Below are positions 24,599 to 35,994 of a stretch of DNA of 64,000 nt, in pieces. The position numbers and the translations under genes are program-made. Source of the DNA: Chamaecrista fasciculata (Eukaryota; Streptophyta; Magnoliopsida; Fabales; Fabaceae); assembly GCA_003254925.1 (NCBI GenBank), contig QANZ01032345.1, forward strand, positions 1 through 64,000, read 5' to 3'. Within the stretch, counting starts at the first letter, position 1. Every line of letters begins with the position of its first letter. The notes beneath the pieces are model-generated. The model saw nothing but the letters and a program-made list of their open reading frames with translations, was not told where the DNA came from and did not search any database.

Positions 24599-24951
24599 GC
24601 ATCGTGACAGGTGTAAAGGAGAGGCTAGCTCATGACTAAACCCATGCAGGACTCTCCAGGTCGGTCCAACAACTTGTAACCCCTTACATGATTGCACCAT
24701 GACTCTCGTAAAGCATCTAGTGCATGTATCTCCATACACCGAGGTCATGCTGGTCTTGGTTCATTCTCGCTCCCACGAGAACAATTGACCAGGGACAGTT
24801 TTAGATTAATTATCACACAATTAATCAAGGACGCTATCATAGTAAACATGCTAATAATATGATAACAACATAATTTATCATCTATAAATTAATCAATATG
24901 TTCAAAACATACACACATAAAATGATTGGCCCTAGGGCACAATCTCCATCA

Positions 24952-24956
24952 ATTAC
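24952..24956. other. Target-site duplication of Copia-2 (ATTAC), right copy
   Basis: Matches 14434-14438 exactly. Confidence 0.88.
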
Positions 24957-25833
24957 GGGGTTGCCTTTTTGTGGATCAGATTTGCATGTCTTTGGCACTT
25001 GTCACATTCTTTGGCCAACTTCCAACTTTTCCACGTACTGTGATATGATCGATTCCTTAATCTCTTACTCCCCATTCATTTGTTGGACGACTAATTGGGA
25101 ATCACTGCCGATTGCCAATGTCTTGGAGTCGGGGATTGTTGATAGTTTAATGGCTCCGATCAGTGCCTCGTACTATGTGTGGTTGTTTGTTATCTGGAAA
25201 GTGATTTTTATCGATTTTCGAAAAGGGAGCCATCTTGCGACTGTATCACGATCCCTGCTCCTCCAAGGCTTTTTGATGAGGCGCCATCGATGTGAACTTT
25301 CCATACTCACTTTAGCGACTCTGGTCCAATCATTTTGGCCACAAAGTCTGCTAGTGCTTGGCCCTTGATGCCTTTCCTTAGTTCATACAGGATTCCGTAT
25401 TGGCCAATTTTCATGGCCCACGTTGACATTCTCCTTGCCACATCTGGTTGCTCAATAATTTGCCTTAGGAGTTTGTCTATTCTGACAATCGTCTGATACT
25501 ATTGGTGGTGTTGCCTTAGTTTTTTGGTTGAGTGGAGGAGAGGGAAGACCAGCTTCTCGAGCTGGTGATAGCGTTTTTCGACGCCCACTAATGTTTTGCT
25601 AGTGAAATATATTGGTTGTTGTTCGTCCTGCTCATCGAGAGCTAAGGCCGAGCTGATGGCGTTATCAGTGGCGCTTAAGTTCACATAGATGAGAGAATCC
25701 TTCTTCGGGATTGCTAATGTTGACGACGATGTGAGATATGCTTTAATTTTATTGAATTCTCGTTCACAATTAGGTGTCCATTCGAATTTCTTGTTTGCTT
25801 TCGACATTTTGAAAAATGATAGGCACTTATTAG
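24957..25833 (-). pseudogene. Gypsy (Tat/Retand-like) RT end and RNase H, broken
   Basis: The frame 25807-25499 encodes KKFEWTPNCEREFNKIKAYL, a block with LIYVNLSATDNAISSALALD, then QQPIYFTSKTLVGVEKRYHQ, the RT-RNase H connection of Ty3/Gypsy elements. Further downstream on the minus strand, with stops and shifts, come the RNase H end (LRQIIEQPDVARRMSTWAMK, KGQALADF) and the start of an extra RNase H-like domain (VHIDGASS) characteristic of Tat-type elements. It continues into the integrase at 14433 once Copia-2 is removed. The Gypsy sequence stops near 25833, so the rest of RT, protease and gag are absent. Confidence 0.82.
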
Positions 25834-26336
25834 ATGACCTGAATTAACACATTTAGCTGAATAAATACTTTATTTAATACATAAACATACTTAGCTTTTG
25901 TTAATCTAAAACAAGAATATAAATGTGGAACATACCTCCAGCCATTGTCTCAAAATAGAAAACTCAATAACACTATAACTAAAATAAGAACTAGAATATT
26001 AATATTTCTAGCCTTAGTTTATCATATCAAGTGATGGTGTTTGCTTTTGGTGATGAGAAACAAAGTCTAGGGACTCATATTAATAGTAACCATGAGGGCA
26101 CCACTTCATCAATGGTAACATATGTTACAAATGAAGAAATGAATACACATATGTATAATGTAGATTAATGAATTTTATAGGGCTTTAAATATAGGAAAGT
26201 GAAACTGAAATTGGACTATCAATTAAGAATAATGATAAAAATAACTGACATTTCAAACTATTTACATAATCTAGCGTATGCCATTTATCACTCATTTCTT
26301 ATACACTTTGAATTCCTTCTGCTAACATGAATTTCA
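25834..26336. other. AT-rich stretch, no gene seen
   Basis: No coding similarity, repeat or RNA gene was recognised on either strand. The part nearest 26336 may be a former intron of the adjacent FDM-like fragment. Confidence 0.4.
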
Positions 26337-26575
26337 AGTTTCCAGAGAGAGACAGAGGAAGCATTGAAGAAGAAGATAATTCAGTTGGAAAAGCATGTAG
26401 ATGCCAACCAGATGTTGAAAATGGAAATAAAAAGTGTTGAAAGATGAATTGTAGGTGTTGATCAAACAAAAAGTGGAAGATTTTGATGACAAGAAGATCT
26501 TAAATCAAGTTCTTATTGTCAAAGAGCGCCAAAGCAATGATGAATTACAAAATGCCAGTAAAAAAACTAATAGAA
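26337..26575 (+). pseudogene. FDM/IDN2-like (XH/XS domain) exon fragment
   Basis: Conceptual reading in shifting frames gives a coiled-coil segment. It runs ERETEEALKKKIIQLEKHVD and NQMLKMEIK, then after a shift VLIKQKVEDFDDKKILNQVL, IVKERQSNDELQ, and ends LIE at a preserved splice donor GTATGT (about 26575). IVKERQSNDELQ followed by an ARKELI-like segment is a hallmark of the coiled coil/XH region of plant FDM/IDN2 proteins, which act with SGS3-like partners in RNA-directed DNA methylation. There is an in-frame TAG in place of Gln, and at least two indels. No other exons were found nearby, so this is a dead single-exon fragment. Confidence 0.7.
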
Positions 26576-26613
26576 GTATGTTTCCTTTTATTTTTATGTT
26601 TATTAGCTTTTAG

Positions 26614-26922
26614 GCACAGGTGTAAATTTGGTCTTATATCTTTTGCTCAGTTCTCAATTTGTCCTATATTTTTGTTTGTAGTTTTGGTCCTTTATCTTTG
26701 CAAGTGGTCCCAATTTTGGTCCTATATCTTTTAATCAAGTTGCAGAATTAGCCTCATATCTTTACAAAAAGATCAACCGGACCATTTGTAAGCCTAACCC
26801 AAAGATATAGGACCAATTATATAATTAACCCAAATATATGGAACCAAAAGTACAACAAAAAAAGATGTGGGACCAAATTAAAAACTGAGCAAAAGATATG
26901 AGACGAAATTTACACTTTAACC
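26614..26922. repeat. Fold-back element, family F
   Basis: Inverted arms: TGTAAATTTGGTCTTATATC at 26621 pairs with the reverse of GATATGAGACGAAATTTACA near 26915. The middle also folds (TTGGTCCTATATCTTT against AAAGATATAGGACCAA). It is related to 27935-28356 and 60097-60508. No reading frame belongs to it. Confidence 0.75.
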
Positions 26923-27057
26923 AAGTTTTTATTTTTGTTTTTCACTTTTTTTTCAAAGAATCTTCCCATTAGTTCGGGCCGAAGTGTCCGACCATATTTT
27001 GTTCACCCCCAAACTGTTACGGAGAGATGTGGTTGTTGAAATTTTTTAGAGCAAGAA

Positions 27058-27403
27058 CTATGAAGTATGGATATTTCATTTCGAAGGCGTGTCACCGTGT
27101 CATATACATGTCCGTGTCCGACACCCGTACGATACACACACGACACATATTCATAAGTTTTAGAATGTAAAATTAATTTTTATGACTTTAATATGACAAA
27201 TAATAGAAAATAATTACACATATAGCATATATTATGAATAAATATTATAATTTTTAAAGTTTTCATCAAAATTTATAAATTTTTAATTATTTATATATAT
27301 AAATATATACCGTGTCATGTCGTATAATCTTAAAAATTTGACGTGTAAGTATGTCTATATTCGTGTCGTATTTCGTGTCCGTATCAATGTCTATACTTCA
27401 TAG
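27058..27403. repeat. hAT-type MITE, family H, TSD AGCAAGAA
   Basis: Ends CTATGAAG...CTTCATAG form terminal inverted repeats, and the exact 8-bp duplication AGCAAGAA flanks it (27050-27057, 27404-27411). An 8-bp duplication is typical of the hAT superfamily. Related copies are at 31501-31667 and 47957-48290. Confidence 0.85.
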
Positions 27404-27934
27404 AGCAAGAATGAAGTTGAGAATAGCAAAGTTCGAAAACTAATGATATAATTTTTTTTTTTGCCAAGAAAACCACTGATATTTGATATGTAGTTTATAT
27501 TTAGAAAAACATGAACATTAATTTATTTAAATAACGGTATATAGTTTGTTTATATTGTTATATAATTTTAGGACAGAAGGCACTGAAGCATCTAAAATCA
27601 TGTATTATAAAATAGATGAAATTACGGTATCATGTTGTCAAACAATAAGAAGTTAAAAAAAGTTAAAAAACACAATGCAGTTTTCGGAGAAAAATATAAA
27701 ACAATCATCTAATCCATTAAGGGGCCCTTTATCAATTTTATTCCTAAAATACGATGATAAACTTTAGTTATATATAAGCGGTTTTATCAAAAAAAAATAC
27801 GATGATAAACATCATCATACTTTTTGAGTTAAAATTTGAGGTTTTTTAATCAATTTTACGTTACTTGTCATTAATTTTATGTAAAATTTATATTAATATT
27901 AATTAAATAAAAACAAATTACATCAAAATAATAA

Positions 27935-28356
27935 GGTCAAAGTGTTTGATCTCATATTTTCAATTCCCAATTTCTTTTCTTGTTGTACTTTTGGTCCCAT
28001 ATCTTTTCTTATTGTATTTTTGGTCCCATATCTTTGGGTCAATTTCGAATTTGGTCCTATATCTTTTTCTGTTGCAGATTTGGTCTCATATCTTTGGGTC
28101 AATTGCAGAATTGGTCATCTTTGGGTCAGGTGCAGATGTGGTCTCATATCTTTACAAATGGATTAATTAATAGTTGATCATTTTGCAAAGATTTGTGACC
28201 AATTCTACAACTTGACCAAAAGATATGAGATAAAAAATGATATAAGTCCAAATTGAAACCTTTTCCAAAGATTTGAGACTAAAAGTGCAACAAAAAAAGA
28301 TACAGGACCAAATTGAGAACTTAGCAAAAGATATGGGAACAAAGTTGCACTTTGAC
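27935..28356. repeat. Fold-back element, family F
   Basis: The left end GGTCAAAGTG and right end CACTTTGAC are inverted. Many TTGGTCCCATATCTTT-type blocks in the left half face their complements in the right half. It lies about 190 bp upstream of the start codon of the zinc-finger gene at 28541, so it may sit in its promoter. Confidence 0.75.
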
Positions 28357-28540
28357 AAAATAACAATATTAACACGAGCTATGCGCATTTTAGCCAAAAA
28401 CCCACGACTTTTAGCTTTGTTCTTCGACACGATACGTCGACACTAGTACAAGGGACTTTCACTATTTTCCGTCTTCTTACCCGAAGGAATTCATTCAATC
28501 ATCGTCACTGGAAAACCCTTCACAAAGCCCTCTTTCAGCC

Positions 28541-31500
28541 ATGGATTATTCAACCTACCAACAACAGCATCAGCAATCCTACGACGCATCTCAAAACCAG
28601 GTTTACGATCAATCATCCCAATCCTATTATGGATACACTCATCAATACGACCAGCAACAATACGCCTATTATGCCAATCAAGATCAAGCGAATTCGTATG
28701 CCGCCCAACCCAATCAACAATTCCAGCAAGAAACTACATCGATTCACCCGCCTGGGGTACCGATTGTTCCTGACCAGACTCAGATGCAAAATCAGTATCT
28801 TGTGAATCCTTCGGAGAATCAACATCAATCGAACATAGATTCAGCTGCGGCGGTGGATTTCTCTCAGCTCACTCAGTTTGCGGGGAACCCGCCGGTAAAA
28901 TTTTCAAATTGTTGCAATTTTTTGTTATAATTTCAATTTGTTCTTGAAATTATTGAGATTTTGTGCACTCTTGGAACAAACAATGGTGTAAGGATGTGTA
29001 AATGACCGACCCAGAGTGTGATTGAGAAGGTTTTAGCATATTAATAACTATTGTTGGAAGTTCAAAACATAGGGTAAAACATCCAACACCCATTTTTTCT
29101 TTCTGATTAGGGGTTTTGGGATAGTTAAAATTCGTTATAATCTGTCATTTTTATTTTTAATCTCTGCATGCCTATTTTTTCAAAATGGTTATATTACGAA
29201 AATGAAATTGAAGATTTTATCTTTTAAACTATTTCTAACTTTATTATTGACATTATAATGTTGAATCAATAATAAGTGGGGTGGAGACGTTCTGTTCATT
29301 TTTTCAATAAATTCTCAATCAATATTGTGTTCTCTCCTCTGTTCTGCTCTATTTCTCACCATTAATATCCATTTTACTCTGTTCAAAACTCTTGGAGTCG
29401 AGCTTCATACTTCTTATCTCTTTTCTCTTCTTAACTGATTGGCCATTTCAACTAATTATTATATGATAATGATGCCTCACAGTTAAGTAAGGGAAAATTT
29501 TTCTTATTTCTATATTTTGGATGTAATTTTTCCTTAATTTTTTTTTTTTCTTTCTTCCTTTGTCAGAGGGTTTTTGTGCTCAGTTTCAGATTTAGGGAAG
29601 CATGAAAAAAGAACGAAAGACTAGGATTATCAACTTCATGAGATAATTAAAGTTTTATTTTTGGTTTCATATTAATTTCTTGGAATATATTGCTCAACAA
29701 ATGTGATCGAGTAGATTGTCAAATAAAACAATGATGTAAGATATATTTAGAATATAGGATCATGCCATTTGATTTTATCTTTAAGTGCATATCACATTAT
29801 CACTCATAAAATGTTCTATTAGTATTTAAGTATGAAAAGTTGGGAATAGACCATAATCTTGTATTGTTCTAGTTGTTGAATTTTGGAAGTGAATAAGAAT
29901 GTCATTATGGGGTCTTTATGTTGTTGACTGCATAATTTCTGGTTTTTCCATTGACGATTGTGTTCATACTATTGTTGATAATGATAATAAAAGAGCATAG
30001 CACTGCTCTATCTTACGTGAGTTGAGACTTTGTTGATATTGATTTATATCTAAAAAATAAAAAAATAAAAAAATAGTTAATGTTGATCAATTTCCTTAAA
30101 TTTTTCATTCAGCTCTTCTGTATTAATGTCAGTAGGTTATTTATTTATTTTTCGTAACATATCTTGTGACTTTAATCATATCCCTTTCTCTCGTTCTACT
30201 GTTGCATCCTTACTGAACATATCTTGTGACTTATATCTTATATATTTCTGTATATTAACGCAACTAGAAAAAGTGAGCTAATAGTAGCTTAATCAATGAA
30301 ATATGGAGAAAGAAGAACTTTGACGTTAAATTTCATATTATTTTAGAGGTGTATAAGTTATTTTATGCTTGCAATCTTCACCCCAATCCCATATGGGATC
30401 GCCTTAAGGATTCCTGATTGGAAATGAACGTTTGAAATTCTCTACACATATTCTTTTTCCTTTTCAACCGAGTTATCAAAATTCATAAGATGACTGCATC
30501 TTTTAATGATGTTTCGTACAACTTGAAAACCATGGGATCTCACATCACATGATACATACCCCTTTCGGATTTATTATCTGACAGGGGCACCTTAAGTGCC
30601 ACAGTCTCCGTCAGATGTGAGAATAACAATGTACCAAATGTGAAAGACCTCCCAATATTCTTTTCCTCATGCAATCATATTCGCACTTATGATTATTGGC
30701 TTTCCTTTGATCCCTTTTAAACTTTCTACGTGAATCATCTTGTTTATGACTTTATTCACATTAATGCTTTTGTTACTTCGTGTTATAGATTCAACTATAT
30801 GTTCACTCTCTATCTGTGGTAAATCTGTACTAAATAGTGGGATACTAAGATCCAAATTGTAGAAAAACGGACAACTTATATTTTTGAGGCATGGATGCTC
30901 CAAAACCAATGAAATTAGTTAGGAGCAGCAGAGACTACTCTGTAGGTGGGTGGTATGGTGATCTCTTGCAAATTGCAGTCAAATTGTGTAGGCTATACTT
31001 TGCTAGTCAATCAGCCCAACGATATTCTTCCTTGTAGGTGTGACAAGAAATTATGGATTTTCATTCTTCTAAAACCGATAGTCATCTCTTCTGCTTTCTC
31101 ATTCCTCTTTCCCTTTCTATCTCAGTTAAATTTATCTACATGTTATACTGATTGTACTTGTCTAGGTGTCTAACTACATCCTTAATCCTCTTTTTCTAAT
31201 ATTGACCAACAATGCCAAACTGCATTGCCTGATGGGAATTGTTGGTCTACATTGTGTATCATCTGTTTATCAGCTCCTAGTAATTCTGATCACAGACTAT
31301 GGCTGGAGAGAAAAGAAAGCCATGTGGCTTTTCTTACTAATCTGTTTGCAGGCTCAGAGTCAGTGAGCATAATGTAATTATCAATAACATGGATCTATCT
31401 TATCTTTATTCAAAATAGAGGCTTTCCGTAGTCATGTTTCTGATGCAGCATAGGTTTTACATTTGATGCTTCTATGTTGAGATCATTGTATGCCAATTAG

Positions 31501-34383
31501 CTAGGAAGCATGAACATGGACATGGACACTGTGACAACAAAATTTTTATAATATATATATATATATTATAATTTAAATTTAAATTGTTGTGTTGTGTCAA
31601 GCATTAGTGTCTAACACGTATTAGGGATAGATATTAGTCCTTTTTTTTATGTATTAATGCTTCATAGCCAATTAGCCCTGGCATTAAGTTTTGGTGAGTC
31701 ACTTCAGTGGAGCTGAAATAAGAGGCCTGGATATAGGTTGAGTTAAACTTTTGCCACATTGGATATGGTTGTATTGCTGCTCAATTTGGTTCACCATGTG
31801 TTCTTCAAGACTAACGTGCTATGCCCTTAATTTATTACCAAAAGGAAAAAAAAAGTTGAATATATACATGTGATAGACTGATTGAAGATTTTGCTACTTT
31901 TTTATTTTCTCAACTTTTTTTGGCTTCTAGATAATCTTCCTGCGCTCCCTCCAAGTATTTTGAGACTATCTCTGGACAAATGATGATACTGGGTAGGTAC
32001 TAAATCCTAAGCTTTTCATGAAAATTGTCAGATCAGAAGGTGTTGAGAATACTGCAAACTTGACAAACGCCCTAGGGGGGTAATGTTTGGAAGTTGAGAG
32101 GGGAAGGGAAGGGAAGGGAAGGAATTTAAAGGAATCAGAAAGGGAGAGAAGGGAGGAGAATAGATGGTTAAATGGAAAATTCCCTTCTGCATGTTTGGGA
32201 AAATTTTATCCTCCAAAGTTCTTCAAATTGGCTACAAAGAAGAGAGGAAATTAAAGGATTTTGGAGGGTTAATTAAAAATCCTCCGTTCTCCTACCATCC
32301 TTATAACAATCTCCCAAACGAGGGAGGTTTCAGTGAAACCTTTCCTTCCCATCCCTTCCATTATCCCCCCATACAAACATATGCTAAAGTGACCAGATAA
32401 AGATAGTTGTTGCATTATATGGGCTAATAAGCAATTGGGATTACGTACTTTGGTTACCCATCATTGATGCATTATGGCGTGTCTTTGCTGGTTGCTTTAG
32501 AGATGATGTGGGCATACGGTCATTTCATGCATGTTTTCTCTTTAAATCAATTGATGTACTCTTCAAACCCATCTACATTTGAAGTTTGTTACTTCAGGTA
32601 GTTGGGTTTGTATGTGATGTAGATTATAAACTTAATATTAATGCTGAGCTACTTCTTATCTCTTTTCTCTTCTTAACTGATTGGCCATTTCAACTAATTA
32701 TTATATGATAATGATGCCTCACAGTTAAGTAAGGGAAAATTTTTCTTATTTCTATATTTTGGATGTAATTTTTCCTTAATTTTTTTTTTCTTTCTTCCTT
32801 TGTCAGAGGGTTTTTGTGCTCAGTTTCAGATTTAGGGAAGCATTGAGCATTTTTTCAAGGCTCTAAATTGAAACTTATCAAGGATTGCTTGATCAACAGT
32901 ATATTGAGGCCGATAAAACGTGGATGGGCATGGATGCAATGAGTTTATTTGGACAAAGCTCCTGGTGGATGGGTCTATTAATCTGTTAGAATTTTTTTAC
33001 TTTGAGGAAATGGTCGGAGACATGGATATTATCAAGAATAACCAAGAAGCCTTATTTCCATGTAGGCTCTGTTTTTTCCTTGAGATAATTTCCCACAAAA
33101 GAGTTTATTTGACCAAAAAAAAATTTGTTATGTTTTAATAGAAAAGAGAAATTTTCAAAATAATATATTTCTGGGAAAGCAAAATTCTACTTTTTTTCTC
33201 AATGAGAAGTTTCCTTAGAGAAAACAAAGGAAATCAATTCCTTTTTGTTATAAATTTACTATTGCCCCTGTCACTTACCATGAGCTAACATCTCATGATT
33301 GGCTTTGTTTGGGCCCAAATTTTCCATAGAAAGTTTTTCTAATGAAACAAACAGGCCATGAAAATAAAATCTTCGGTAAGTTTAGGGCACATCCACGTGT
33401 GATTCAATTTTTGTTTGTTTTATTATTATCTTTAGATATCAATGAACAATTAGGATGTGCAGATGCTGTTATTAGCTTGCTGCAGAATTTTGGAATGAGC
33501 CAAATGAAGGAAAGCATGCAAAAGCTATGAAGAAAAGTTCTTAATCATTCTGTTATTGCTTTCCTTTCCTTTGCTCAGTCTGAGATCCAAATAGACCCTT
33601 TGTTGAAATGTTCCTCGATAAGTATTTTTAGGCCTTCAATTTTCTACGATATTTATGTTCAATGGTTTTTCTTGAGAATGTTGACCTTGGCGATGTTTTG
33701 GATGAGAAGTTTTGCTTTTAAGATATACAGATTTAACTTATATGCAGTTTGGATTGGTTCTAGAGGTTCACATGAAATCAGTTACAGGGACTTCATATCT
33801 GTGTTTGATTGTTTGCCATTATTTTAATATTTAAGTAGTTTTCTATTTGAAAGAATTCTCTGACTATTTACTCACTGGACTTGATATCCCCTCTTGATCA
33901 ATGCTTTTTCTGTTAATACCTTTTTATTGCCTTCAGTTTCTGCAAGGTTTTGAGAAGAAGCTCAGGGTATGTTTGGGAGTTGGAAGAAGGGAAAGGGAAG
34001 GGGGAGAAGGAGGGGGAGGGGGAGGGGGAGGGGGAGGGGACCAGTAAATGATAGTTTCTTTTCCCCATGTTTGTTAAAACTTTCTCCTCCAACATCCTTC
34101 AAACTGGAGCGAATATTAGAGGATTTTGGAAATTTAGTTTGAAATCCTTTGTTATCCTTCCCTTCTTATTAAGGACTCTCAAACTAGAGAATGGTTTCAA
34201 TGGAAGCCCTCCCTTTCCTACCCCGCCATTATTTCCCTTCCAAACATACCTATACTGCTATACACCCACGTTGTGCATTAATGTGGACTACTTATTGTGT
34301 TAAGGGTCTTCATTCATGCATATCAATTTAATGGATTACTGAAAATTTTCAAGATGGTGATTCTTTTTTTCTTTTTTTATTTC

Positions 34384-34414
<31 letters not shown>

Positions 34415-35994
34415 NTTTCCCTCTTTTTTTTTTTTTTTTTTTTATCTCTCTCTTTCTTTCTTTTTTCTTTTTTGGTTCATCTCTTTCTCTTTCTTAACAC
34501 CCCTGAGTACTAACTACAATGTGATTATGGTGCCATTTTGTACACTGTTTTCTTATTTCATCTCATTCTTGCATTTGTCTTCTGCCTGAATATTGCCACC
34601 ATTTTAATTTTACTTCTTCATATTTTAATGCTTATCTACAGGTGGGGCCATCTCATTACAGAGGTGGAGGTGGCAGGGGAAGCAGACCATTTAGACGTGG
34701 TGGTCGTGGTCACAGAGGTCGAGCCCCTTTCCGTGGTAGGGGACGTGGTAGGCACTTTCCATCACATTCTCCTAGACCAGCCAATTCTTATGTAGAAATC
34801 ACTCCAGTTGCTATTGCAGCCACTTCAGTGGCACTGCCTTCATCATCTGTATCCGGGTCTATGTCACTACCTACACTAGCACAGGTTCCAACTGCACCAT
34901 TGCAGCCGCCAGCATCTAGCAAGATATGGTGTGAAATCTGTAAGGCTGAGTGCAATACCGCTGAAGTCTTGGAGCAGCATAAAAATGGGAAGCGACATAA
35001 AAAGAACTTGAAAGTACATGAAGAACTGCAGAGGCGCAAAGCTCTAAATGGAGAACAAAGTGACCAGGTGCCCACTTCTCAATTGAATTTAACAGCTCAG
35101 GTTGAGAAACCTCAAGAATCAAAGACAGAAGGATCTGCTGCAGACAATATGGAATCTCCAGCTGCAGATGGCAATCCCAAGGATGAAACTGAGCCACAGA
35201 ATAATATGGGAGAGACCTCTGAGGTTCCGGCTGATGAACCTGAGGGAAACCCCAGTGATGGTTTTGCTCCACGGGGTCGTGGTTCCAAGCGTAAAATGAG
35301 AGGAGGCAGAGGAGGCAAAAACGTTAGAACTAATGATGGGTTAAGGAGGCCAGTGGAACCTCCAAAACCCAAACAGGTTAATCCTTTCATATGTGAGTTG
35401 TGCAATGTTAAATGTGACTCACAGGTTGTTTATGATAGTCACATGACAGGTAAAAAGCACCTAGCAAGTCTCAAGCGCGTTCATGGGCATCAAGCTTCGT
35501 ACTCAGAACACGGTTTGCAAGTGCTTCACCCACCTGACATTACTGCTCTACCTAATGCAATTGACATCAATGCTCTGACTAATTCAATTAATTCTCAAGT
35601 CCAGCAAGGTGTTAATGATCCGCAGGTCCTTTTGGCTCAGCTGTTAATGACAGTATTGTCTCAAACGCAAGCATCGGCAGTAGCACCACCACCGGGGTCT
35701 ATGGCTGCTCATGTTCCTACACCCGCACCAGCAGTCGGATCAAGTTATGAAACCCAGAATCAAAATGTGTCAGAGGCACAAGTATCTGGAAGCACTGGGC
35801 CTGGCGAGAATGAAAATCTTAATGGGGAAACAAAAGATCAGCTCGAAACCCCTGAAACTACTGGAAGGAGTTCTGAATCTGGAGAGAAGGCACCAAAACT
35901 TGCTCAGAATAGCTCAGTTCTGACACCAGCTGAAAATTCAAGTGCAGCAAATGAACAAGGTGCCTCATCAAGGTGTGAAGCATCCACATCATAG
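28541..35994 (+). CDS. Two-finger U1-type zinc-finger RGG-box protein, two exons
   Basis: Exon 1 is 28541-28894 (118 codons, phase 0, donor CCG|GTAAAA). Exon 2 is 34642-35994 (acceptor CTACAG|GTGGGG), ending at TAG. The joined protein is 568 residues. Residues 1-118 are Gln/Tyr-rich and prion-like (YQQQHQQSYDASQNQVYDQS). Next comes an Arg/Gly box (about 122-155: HYRGGGGRGSRPFRRGGRGH and continuing). Two zf-met/U1-like fingers follow, one with WCEICKAECNTAEVLEQHKN and one with FICELCNVKCDSQVVYDSHM, both with the CxxC...H...H pattern. A second basic patch (APRGRGSKRKMRGGRGGKN) lies between them, and the tail is Ser/Gln/Pro-rich. U1-type fingers with RGG boxes usually bind RNA, so a nuclear RNA-binding role is likely, but the specific function is unknown. 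The upstream context (ACTGGAAAACCC...TTTCAGCC before ATG) is leader-like. Extra small exons in the intron cannot be excluded. Confidence 0.85.
29408..29603 (+). repeat. Direct repeat D, copy 1
   Basis: TACTTCTTATCTCTTTTCTC to ...TTTAGGGAAGCAT. It is nearly identical to 32650-32843; the only difference noticed is two bases in the poly-T run. Confidence 0.85.
31501..31667. repeat. hAT-type MITE, family H, TSD CCAATTAG
   Basis: 167 bp. Begins CTAGGAAGCATG and ends ATGCTTCATAG. The exact 8-bp repeat CCAATTAG stands at 31493-31500 and 31668-31675. It is a shortened relative of 27058-27403. Confidence 0.82.
32081..32381. repeat. MITE, family G (GGGAA-rich), copy 1
   Basis: Ends TAATGTTTGGAAG and ...ACAAACATA are inverted. 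The left part is a GGGAA tract. The middle (TTCTGCATGTTTGGGAAAAT, then CTTCAAA and AGAGGATTTTGGA-like blocks) matches 33968-34248. Target duplication not found. Confidence 0.7.
32650..32843 (+). repeat. Direct repeat D, copy 2
   Basis: Second copy of 29408-29603, 3.2 kb downstream, in the same orientation and the same intron. Flanking sequences differ on both sides. Confidence 0.85.
33968..34248. repeat. MITE, family G (GGGAA-rich), copy 2
   Basis: Ends TATGTTTGGGAG and ...CTTCCAAACATA are inverted. It contains a GGGGGA microsatellite near 34010-34040. Related to 32081-32381. Confidence 0.7.
34365..34500 (+). repeat. Poly-T/CT tract with an N
   Basis: Runs of T broken by CCC and CTC, with N at 34415. 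It lies about 140-275 bp before the 3' splice site of the large intron. The length is probably not reliably sequenced. Confidence 0.7.

Larger units (their letters stand above)
14439..24951 (-). mobile_element. Copia-2: full-length Copia retrotransposon with ATTAC duplication
   Basis: Minus-strand element of 10.5 kb, including 1.1 kb of a nested solo LTR. Order on the minus strand: 5' LTR (24951-21651), tRNA-iMet primer site, 1.4 kb leader, gag, protease/pre-integrase, integrase, RT, RNase H (order of the Copia superfamily), polypurine tract, 3' LTR (16596-14439). Both flanks carry ATTAC, so the insertion is intact at its ends. Frameshifts and stops in gag, integrase and RNase H show that it cannot move by itself. 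RT motifs resemble the Tork/Angela-type Copia lineages; the exact lineage is not settled by reading alone. Confidence 0.9.
21651..24951 (-). repeat. Copia-2 5' LTR, split by a nested solo LTR
   Basis: The LTR pieces are 21651-23503 and 24599-24951. Removing 23504-24598 and one GCATC leaves about 2.2 kb. It is slightly longer than the 3' LTR. Part of the excess is a near-exact tandem duplication of about 80 bp around 22035-22195 (repeated GTGCAAGTCGAATTTTTCCT blocks). Confidence 0.88.
28895..34641 (+). other. Large intron with transposon debris
   Basis: It starts GTAAAA and ends ...TTATCTACAG after a very long T/C tract (34365-34500, with an N at 34415). Within it are an hAT-type MITE (31501-31667), two related G/A-rich MITEs (32081-32381, 33968-34248) and a 194-bp direct repeat pair (29408-29603 and 32650-32843). 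Open frames inside are short and lack recognisable domains. I saw nothing else between 29604 and 31492. Confidence 0.65.

Noticed and set aside
34538-34795. Plus-strand frame starting before the exon 2 splice site
   Set aside because: Runs through intron and the RGG exon in the wrong phase. The phase joined to exon 1 gives a coherent RGG and zinc-finger protein.
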